Assembly: GCA_010405405.1 (NCBI GenBank)
Contig: MU004237.1
Location: 662,014 to 726,013 of the forward strand
Source: Microthyrium microscopicum
Lineage: Eukaryota > Ascomycota > Dothideomycetes > Microthyriales > Microthyriaceae
DNA length: 64,000 bases
Direction of reading: 5' to 3'
The notes beneath the pieces were generated by a model. That model did not search any database and had not been told where the DNA came from. It saw only the letters and a list, made by a program, of their open reading frames with translations. Below are positions 55,998 through 64,000 of the stretch, in pieces. The position numbers and the translations under genes are program-made. Numbering within the stretch: position 1 is the stretch's first letter; every line of letters begins with the position of its first letter.

Positions 55998-58900
55998 ATG
56001 GCGGGTATTGTACCAATCCCTGAGCCTCCGGCGCTCCCATTCTTGGGGAACATCACAGACATCGACCAGGAGTTTCCATTGGGATCTTTCATCAGAATGG
56101 CAGATACATATGGTAACGATTATCAATGGTTCTTTTCTGATTCCAACTAATGTTCGAGGTAGGAGAGATCTACAAGCTCCACCTGGGCTCTCGATCCATC
56201 GTCGTGATATCCTCTCAAGCACTGCTGAATGAAGTTTGCAACGAGAAGCGGTTTAGCAAGAAAGTTTCCGCAGCTCTATCGGTTCGTAGGCTCTCAGATA
56301 GCTTTGAACAATTGCCTAACAAGGTGCTGTTAGGAAATCAGAAATGGCGTTCACGATGGTTTATTTACAGTATGTTCGACCTTGGCCATTTTCTACCATT
56401 TGTACTGACCGTTTCAGGCCACAGGACCAGAGGAACCAAATTGGGGAAAAGCTCATCGAGTGCTTGTTCCTGCTTTTGGTCCGATGCCAATTCACGATAT
56501 GTTCGACGAGATGCATGATATTGCAAGCCAGCTCGCTCTAAAGTGGGCGCGTCATGGACCATCCCATCAAATTCAAGTGACAGACGACTTCACTCGTCTT
56601 ACTTTGGATACACTTGCACTGTGTGCCATGGACTTTCGTTTCAATTCATTCTACTCTGAAGAACTTCATCCATTTATCGAGGCCATGGGAGACTTTCTAG
56701 TAGAATCGGGGCAAAGGTCAAGACGTACACTACCTGCATTTTGGTATCGGAAGAAGGATCAAAAGTTTCAAGCGGATATCGATATCTTGCGAAAAACTAG
56801 CGACGACGTCTTGAAAGAACGGAAAGCAAACCCCAGCGATCGCAAAGATTTGCTTGGTGCCATGCTCAAAGGCAAAGATCCGAAGACTGGTGAGGGGCTG
56901 AGTGACTCCAGCATCACGGACAACTTGATCACTTTCCTCATCGCCGGCCATGAAACTACCTCTGGCTTGCTATCATTCGTGTTCTACCAGCTCCTCAAGC
57001 ACCCAGAAACTTATCAGCAAGCGCAAAAGGAGATCGACGAAGTCATCGGCACTGGACCCATCAAAATCGAACACATGTCCAAACTCCCATACATCAACGC
57101 CGTTCTTCGCGAAACTTTGCGTCTCTGCGCAACTATCCCTATCATTGCCTTACAAGCCAATGAAGATACTGTAATCGGCGGCAAATATGCCATCAAAGGA
57201 GGCGAACCAATCCTCTGCCTGCTCGCGAAAGTCCATCTGGACCCTGCTGTCTACGGTGAGGACGCCAATGAGTTCGTTCCCGAACGCATGCTTGACGAGA
57301 ACTTTGATCGCCTCAACAAAGAATTCCCAAACTCATGGAAGCCTTTCGGCAATGGAGCACGAGGCTGCATTGGGCGTCCTTTTGCGTGGCAAGAAGCCCT
57401 CCTAGTCATGGCATTACTCATGCAAAACTTCAACTTTACTATGGACGATCCGTCGTACCATCTCAGTTATAAACAGACGTTGACTATTAAGCCTAAGGGC
57501 TTTCACATGAGAGCGAGCTTACGACGGGATATGATCGCCACACAACTTGAGCGCAACCTCATGACATCTATCGACACTTCGGCTACAAAGAAGCGGCCAG
57601 CGACTTCCAATGTTGGCCCCAGCAAGGTGGCTAAAGCAACGGGCAAACCTATGAGAATCTTCTATGGCTCTAATTCAGGAACTTGCGAGTCTTTAGCTCA
57701 GCGACTTGCCACCGATGCTTCTCGGCACGGTTTCCTGGCCTCTACAGTTGATGCTTTGGATACTCTTAATGGGAAGCTGCCAACAGGTCAGCCTGTAGTC
57801 ATCATTACTGCATCTTACGAGGGCCAACCACCGGATAACGCAGCTCATTTCGTGGCTTCGTTGGAAAACCTGAAGGGCGAAGAATTGAAAGGAATAGATT
57901 ACGCCGTGTTTGGATGTGGTGAGTCTCCCTTTTCCTCCTTATGAATTCGAGCTAATGGATCAGGTCATCATGACTGGGCCCAGACTTTTCATCGGATACC
58001 AAAGCTCGTCAACGAGAAGATGGCGGCCCATGGAGCTTCACGAATTGCAGAGCTAGGTCTCTCTGATGCTGCAAAGGGAGACATGTTTACTGACTTTGAA
58101 ACCTGGGAAGATCAACTGCTTTGGCCTGCCATGATCAAGAAGTATGAGATTGATGAGACCAGTCTTGATGAAGGTTTTGAGTCAGCGCTCACAGTCGATG
58201 TCTTGACTCCAAGGTCCTCCACTCTTCGCCAGGACGTGAAAGAGGCTGTTGTGGTTGCAGTCAAAGATCTCACTGCTCCAAGCGAACCAGCAAAGAAACA
58301 CGTCGAGATCAAACTGCCCAGTGACTCGACTTACGAAGCTGGTGACTATCTCGCAATACTTCCAATCAATCCCAAAGAAGTGGTTCAAAGAGCTATGAGA
58401 AAATTTGAGCTTGCTTGGGACTCGCATCTCTCCATTGAAGCAGTTGGCCCAACTCTACTCCCAACTGACTCCACCACTCCAGCTTCCGACGTATTCGGTG
58501 CATATGTGGAACTCGCTCAGCCTGCAACCAAACGAGTAAGCACCACTCACTCACGTCTGTGATTCTTGCAGTATTAACATCACATAGAATATTCTTGCCT
58601 TGATACCATGCACCAACGACCCAACGACGAAGACCAAACTTCAAAACCTCGCCGACGCAGCCTACGCCACTGAAATCAGCGCGAAACGCGTCTCTCTGCT
58701 CGATCTTCTTGACACATTTCCCACCATTTCCCTTCCTCTCGCCTCCTTCCTCTCCATGCTGCCACCCATGCGCATACGCCAATATTCCATTTCTTCCAGT
58801 CCGCTTTGGAATCCGCGCCACGTCACTCTCACGTATGCTGTCCTAGATGCACCTTCCCTCGCAGATCCCGCTGGTCACCGCCATGTAGGCGTTGCATCAA

Positions 58901-59484
58901 ACTATCTGGCCGGACTAGCACCAGGCGACAAACTTCACGTGGCAGTGCGCAAGAGCAATGCAGCCTTCCACCTGCCCCATGATGCAGAGCATATGCCACT
59001 ACTCCTCGTTGCCGCAGGCACAGGCATCGCACCCTTCCGCGGCTTCATCCAAGAGCGTGCAGCACAAGTCGGCGCCGGACGCGCTCTTGCGCCAGCTGTG
59101 CTGTGGTTTGGGTGCCGAGCGCCCGGTGCCGATGACTTGTATGCGGAAGAATTGGCACGCTGGGAGAAAATGGGCGCGATTGAAGTCAGGCGGGCCTATT
59201 CACGAGAGCCAGAAAAGAGTGATGGCTGCAAGTATGTGCAGGATCGCCTGTGGGCAGACCGCGAGCGAGTAGCGCAGATGTGGAAGGAAGGAGGTCGAGT
59301 ATTTGTATGTGGCAGTAGAGAGGTTGGTGAGGCGGTGGGAGATGTGGCGAGGAAGATTATGATGGAGACCGTTAGGGAGAAGGAGATTGAGGAGACAGGG
59401 GCTAGTGATATCAATGAAGAGAGGGCGAAGAAGTGGTTTGAGAGCGTAAGGAATGTGCGATATGCTACAGATGTTTTTGTTTGA
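55998..59484 (+). CDS. Self-sufficient cytochrome P450-reductase fusion (CYP505 family)
   Basis: Exons are 55998-56112, 56163-56281, 56334-56369 (12 codons), 56418-57918, 57964-58535 and 58588-59484, giving 1079 aa, close to the ~1066 of P450foxy. The N-terminal P450 has the I-helix AGHETTSG (about 266), ExxR in LRETLR and the heme loop FGNGARGCIGRPFAWQE (Cys about 406). After a ~40-residue linker, the reductase has the FMN block YGSNSGTCESLAQRLA, the FAD block RQYSISSSP and NADPH-binding GTGIAPFRGFIQE. Such enzymes hydroxylate fatty acids at subterminal positions using NADPH without a separate reductase. There is no N-terminal membrane anchor, as expected. The tiny third exon (EIRNGVHDGLFT) restores the conserved segment before PNWGKAHRVL. 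Confidence 0.93.
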
Positions 59485-59933
59485 GAGAGTAGTCTCAAGG
59501 CAGTTTGATGATATCCTACGAATTATGGCAGACTATCGAGATAATGACCTATATTTTCTTGATTATCAGATTTATGGCTCTAATTGACTCCAATGCCTTG
59601 TCGTATTATGTGCATATTTTCAGGCGCAATGAATTATTGTCGCACCATAATTCCTTTCTAGGTAGTTAGCTTCTTTATACAGATCCGGATTTGCGCCTAG
59701 AAACTAAACCATGCCGTAATAGTAATTCGTATTCAAAGGTGGCAGTGCTGCATCTTGCACCGCTTAAATTACCGTTCCTGGATGTAGATCAACTGCACTT
59801 CATAACTTCAACCTCGACTCCAAACCGTTTTTTAACCAACAACCATAACTCCCACCTGACTGACTCGAAAACTCAAGGACTACACTTGAATAAACAACCC
59901 GTCAAACACAACACGAGTGCCCAGACCAAAACA
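59485..59933. other. Intergenic region
   Basis: 3' side of the CYP505 gene and leader of the next gene. An open stretch in frame with the next gene from 59691 shows no protein-like character. Confidence 0.5.
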
Positions 59934-61033
59934 ATGGCGCCAGCACGCGCGGATCGCAAAAACAAAGGGGGGATGTTTGACTCCGTCAAGGAAGTTGTCC
60001 GCGCGGACCTCGAGTTATTCCATATTGGAGCTACGATTTCCTTGAGACCTATAGGACTGCCTCAGAAGAAGACAGCAGAAGAGCGCGCTCAAGAGAAGGC
60101 GCACAAGGCCAGAATTGCCAATGGCGCGAAAAGGGGCTTCGGACTCTTCAAGTCGCGCAAGGACGCTCCGGCAACAAAGGATATAATCTTGAGAAACGTC
60201 CACGACCAGACCCAATCGCGGTTTCTTCAGCTTCCTCCTGAAATCAGGAAAAGAATATGGTTGGAAGTTGTTGGTGGACATCTGCTTTTTGGTGGTGCTG
60301 TTGCAAATCTCCAGCACGATTATGTCTACCACTCGAGTAATGATTTCATTGATCAGGCTCATCGGCAGAAGAGCAAATCAGGACAGTTGCTGGATGTCTT
60401 GTTGACTTGTCATAAGATGTACGTCGGGGGTTTCTACACCAACAAAGTTGATCTATGCATCTAACCATGATCAGATACGATGAGGCCATAGATATCTTAT
60501 ATTCCTCGAACATATTCTACTACATCGGCGTAGAGAAGCTCGGCAGAGTCGATCCGATGTCACCAAGAATACTGCCACCCACCACCAACTTACGCTCGCT
60601 GGTCTTTGAATGCAATGTTGACTCGGTCCTTTTCCGGAACGGTCTGTTCATCTTCAGACCAAGCTCTGCTCCCTTCACAGCCGAAACATGGGACATATTT
60701 CAAACCTTATCTAGTCTCCAAATTCTCTTAATCAACTTCATTTCTCATGTCGCTGTCTTCAACACCGAAGGTACCGACAATGGAAACTCTGAGGACGCAG
60801 TGTTCGATCCTCTCAAGCGCATAACCAACCTCGAGAAATTCGAAGTAGTAGTTCGGTGGAAATGCCCATATAAACCGATGAGAGCTACGTGTAAACTGCA
60901 GAATGATTACAGCGATGCTCCGTTCCGGCTTACTGAGATCCTGGATCATGTTGTGAGAGATGAAGTGATTCATGGAAGTAGAGATATGATTGATGTGAGG
61001 GATTGGGCGTCCAAAACACTGGCACGGAAGTAG
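59934..61033 (+). CDS. DUF7730-like protein
   Basis: Exons are 59934-60418 and 60475-61033 with a 56-bp intron, giving 347 aa. The first ~90 residues are basic (MAPARADRKNKGG, KRGFGLFKSRK). Then comes the block typical of a large fungal family (often filed as DUF7730 or F-box-like): SRFLQLPPEIRKRIWLEVVGGHLLF, followed by LLDVLLTCHKIYDEAIDILYSSNIFYY across the intron. The C-terminal part has alternating hydrophobic strands (SLQILLINFISHVAVFN, NLEKFEVVVRWK), as in leucine-rich-like folds. The function of the family is unknown. The start at 59934 has a good context (acaATGG); a more upstream in-frame start would add an unlikely Asn/Ser-rich extension. Confidence 0.8.
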
Positions 61034-61460
61034 TTCACTAGAGTGAGCAACTGAGAATATCACAAATCGTATTTGATCCACTGGAGGCTGTCTTTTGTCA
61101 TGGCTTAACAAAGAAAACTTACCTGTATCATTTGCGTCAAATCGTTTCAAGAAATAGTGATGACTCTTGAGACGTGCATTATTGCATGTAGCATCAAAGA
61201 AGCCGCCGTACACTATGGGATTGTTTATATTACACACATCTTGAAGCATCGTGAAGTCAACCGCAATAAACCTCCTTTTTTTGGCTATTTTCTAATTGTT
61301 TTCCCTTGGTCAATGCTTTTTTTTGTGTTTTTCGTCTCGCCATTCTTCTTTCTCAACGTCCATAAAACCATCCTCCTGTCGATCAATTTTGTTACTTCAT
61401 CTAGTGCTTCCGTGTCCAACCATTGTCCTGGAGGTGTTGGATTATTGTTTCATGACCTTT
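61034..61460. other. Convergent 3' region
   Basis: Between the 3' ends of the DUF7730-like gene and the unknown gene. T-rich around 61270-61360; the 110-codon hydrophobic frame here looks fortuitous. Confidence 0.5.
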
Positions 61461-62981
61461 TCATCGCCTCCGTTGCTTCCCTCGCTTGACTGCACTATCT
61501 TTAACTGGATCGTATGGCAGACGAGCAGAACCGGAACTCGTCGCAACAGGAGAAGGAGCAACTTCTGGCGATCGTGATTCCGAGCTTCGCTCTTCATCAG
61601 TAAAACCAGTGTCGTAATCACTACGATTCAGTTGGAGAAGCCTATCATTCAGACCTCCCCGTTCCCAGAACTTGTCTTCTTTGGTAGGCCTAATAGAACA
61701 ATTAGATTTCGTGTCGAAATGCCTAAGGTGTTATGACTCACCAATCTTGGTCCGCAAAATAGTCGAAACCGTGATTGAGGGCGAGTAGCAAGTGTGACTG
61801 CAATACTGGGACTGCTGGCGAGGTATACGGATTGAGGTGAATCAAACCCACGATTCGATCTCTGCTGTTCTCCCGTTGAACAGCTGCGAGAAACTGGTCC
61901 CTCTTAGCATGCTGTGCGGCGGTTCGGTCACCGCTCCTTGAGTCTTCGTAAAACCACTCATTTGTCACCCGGGTGTCGAAGAATACTCCGGCAACTAGAT
62001 CGTGGGCTCCAAATACCCATTGTTCGAATTGATCCCTTCCCAAGAACGAACTGCGGGCGCTTTCAATTAGCTTGAACAGCAAAGGCTTGTCCGTGTGTTT
62101 ATTGAATGGCCTGCCAGTGTGCCTAAGGGCACTTCCTGTTGTCGTCAAGTATACCCAGTCCTCAGTCTCTTGAGCAACTATTATGCCATCAACTCCACGA
62201 CCGCGGACCCCTGCATATGTTTTGATATCTATTTGGAAAAATTAGTAAACTATCGTTTGTTGCTTGCTATTACTAACAGTCAAGGAGCATTCTAGGCGTA
62301 TTCCCGCCAAGTTTTACGGCAAATGGTATCCCCTGGGTTCTCAATCCGTCCATGAGAGATTTTAAGACGGAGAACCAAAACTCTGATCCACTCGTTAGTC
62401 AAAGAGGCATCTGGAGGCAGATTGCTTACGGGTGATATCAGATCCCGAATTTGAGCCGATTATAGTCATAGATAGGTCCAGACATATCCAGTGACATCCC
62501 TCATCATGGTTGTACCAAGATAGCAAGGTATCCAGGTCTATAGGTCGATCCCATTTTCTCTGTTCATCCATGAGCTCCGGTCAACATAGTAAGACTTTCA
62601 TGAAAAATAGGCACGTACCACCCAACCACCTGCGCGAGCAAAATAACCTATCCCTGCTGTAGGCATGGGATACCGGTCGGTGTTCCATATGTATTCTGAT
62701 AGCCCATTTCTGAATTCAGTTTCCTCGTTCCGAATCGCATTGTCGAACCAATTATTAGTATCTGAAGTCATATTGAAACCTGTTTCGAATTCCAGATCCG
62801 AGAATGCAGTTCTAAGTGACTTGATCTGTGCAGTTTTTTTGTTAGCTGATGTTGTTGGGATAACATAGCAAAAGTGAACAGAATGAGATGAGATAGACTT
62901 TTGTGGAAGGAAAGGCATAACAGACGACAATGACAATCCGAGACGCAACGGAAAAGGTAGTAGGTCTTTAGCTTCCATCAT
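61461..62981 (-). CDS. Unrecognised five-exon gene
   Basis: Exons are 62981-62619, 62559-62430, 62382-62278, 62228-61742 and 61689-61461; introns of 47-60 bp; 437 aa. I do not recognise the family. The middle is globular in character (HWICLDLSMTIIGSNS, FWFSVLKSLMDGLRTQGIPFAVKLGG, VDGIIVAQETEDWVYL, FDTRVTNEWFYED, VLQSHLLLALNHGFDYFADQDW). The last exon is Ser/Pro-rich and ends in a basic RGKQRRR. All internal splice sites keep one continuous frame. The first exon is the least certain: GCTAAC followed by GCACAG near 62835-62850 looks like an intron 3' end, so the true N terminus may lie further upstream. Confidence 0.55.
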
Positions 62982-64000
62982 ATTGGATAGAACAATATGT
63001 GAATACCGTAGCCGCCAAAGAAAGGAAGAGATACATTCGGAAAGATCAAAACATGAAGGGCAGAAACGTGTGAGCTTGGGGTTACCTGAGGTATGGGTGG
63101 ATAGTAGATTGTATGAAAGCTACAGGCCAGCTGTGATGAATGAAGTAAAGTTTGATCTGATGAATTGCTTTGAAGCCTCAGGAGGCACATAGATATACGC
63201 ATTTTGGCGTTTGAACTTTCTGCTGAACCTGATCACGAACGGGCAAAGAACGCACGGAGATGCAATCAACAGCGACTGTTACCATAACTTATATAGTATC
63301 AAACAATGTACCTAAACACCGTGTCCATCGAACGTTCTATAAAGTTGCAGGGTGAATAGGGTAGAGCACAAACGATGAACACGAAGAAATGTCAGGAGCA
63401 TCGTGAAGTATCACTGGCTAGCCGCTGTCCATCAGCGTCGACATCAATCATCAAACAAAGAGCAGACGCTCTTATCGAACGAAGTCCGTAGTACTTGATA
63501 GAGCCAAACGAAAAGCGGTCCGCGTGCGAACGAAACACATCAATCACTTTTCACGATTCACAGAGCAAAGACCACACCAACGAAATAAAGATAACAAGCA
63601 AACTCCATTGAAACTATAGAACGAAAAAACACTAGCCACAATAGCTACAATCCCCAAACCCATGAGAAGAGACACCTAGGATCAAAACAAAGCCAGCAAG
63701 CAAACCCCATTTCCCGTAGCGAGCTTAACACACTGGTTTAACAACCTGCTTTTATTGATTCCCAGACATCCAATCTCTCCCCACACAACGAAAACCTCTT
63801 TATCATCAACACACCAAGAGGGTAGTAACAGCCTTCTTCATCATGCAAACGTGTCTAGTTCGACAACGGCCAGTGACAGTCAAATGGAAATAAGGTAATT
63901 TGGTTTGCATTGACAATCACAACCGTGAGAGGAGTGAAAGAAGAAGTCGGGTCAAAATGAGGTGGTGGCAGTAGCTTTTTCATGGATTTTGGAGTAGCGA
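62982..64000. other. Window end without a called gene
   Basis: About 1 kb. Short frames at 62978-63202 look fortuitous. It may hold the promoter, or upstream exons, of the preceding minus-strand gene. Nothing else is seen. Confidence 0.4.

Noticed and set aside
1-64000. tRNA, rRNA or CRISPR arrays
   Set aside because: No cloverleaf with conserved A and B boxes and no spaced identical repeats were found by eye; a tRNAscan-type search was not possible.

Overview
The window is nuclear DNA of a filamentous ascomycete (Pezizomycotina). Evidence: short GT-AG introns (mostly 45-75 bp, branch sites like CTAAC/CTGAC), a Zn(II)2Cys6 regulator, a DUF3425-type bZIP, a fused P450-reductase of the CYP505 type, a DUF7730-type protein, and one 3.1-kb AT-rich segment with the TpA-rich, CpA/TpG-poor signature of repeat-induced point mutation (RIP). 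The class cannot be fixed from sequence alone; a Dothideomycete or Leotiomycete would fit. Exon models were built by hand from splice sites. For every multi-exon CDS the summed exon length is a multiple of three, apart from the partial uL2m gene and the frameshifted lyase.

Region 1 (1-13 kb). The 3' part of a mitochondrial uL2 gene is followed by a 247-bp TA-flanked MITE. Then come three same-strand J-domain (DnaJ/Hsp40) paralogues at 1.6-3.3, 5.5-7.5 and 11.8-12.7 kb. All three share a phase-0 intron at the same place in the J domain, charged coiled-coil middles and a related C-terminal module. The second copy has an in-frame TAA, and its frame stays open for about 1 kb beyond it. A RIP-mutated, Mutator-like element (87-bp perfect TIRs, 9-bp TSD) lies between the second and third copies.

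Region 2 (13-30.7 kb). Here are a carnitine acetyltransferase with both a mitochondrial presequence and a C-terminal AKL peroxisome signal, a bZIP factor, a gene-poor 2.6-kb stretch, and an aromatic amino acid ammonia-lyase broken by a 1-bp frameshift. A secreted S10 carboxypeptidase homologue that has lost its catalytic Ser and His follows, then a secreted GH32 fructosidase, a U1-type zinc-finger splicing-factor-like gene, mitochondrial stomatin-like SLP2 and a PPOX-fold protein with a membrane tail.

Region 3 (33-42.4 kb). Mostly housekeeping genes: inositol hexakisphosphate kinase (KCS1), ORC6, a Zn2Cys6 factor, prefoldin 5 and TMA20/MCT-1.

Region 4 (42.5-48.7 kb). Three tandem BTB/POZ paralogues on the minus strand show intron gain or loss and a conserved C-terminal CNAC motif.

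Region 5 (49-64 kb). A glutaredoxin-like protein, a disordered Ser-rich protein, a 19-bp minisatellite, ESCRT-I VPS37, a pyridoxal-reductase-like aldo-keto reductase, a self-sufficient CYP505 monooxygenase, a DUF7730-like protein and an unrecognised five-exon gene. No rRNA, tRNA or CRISPR was found by eye.
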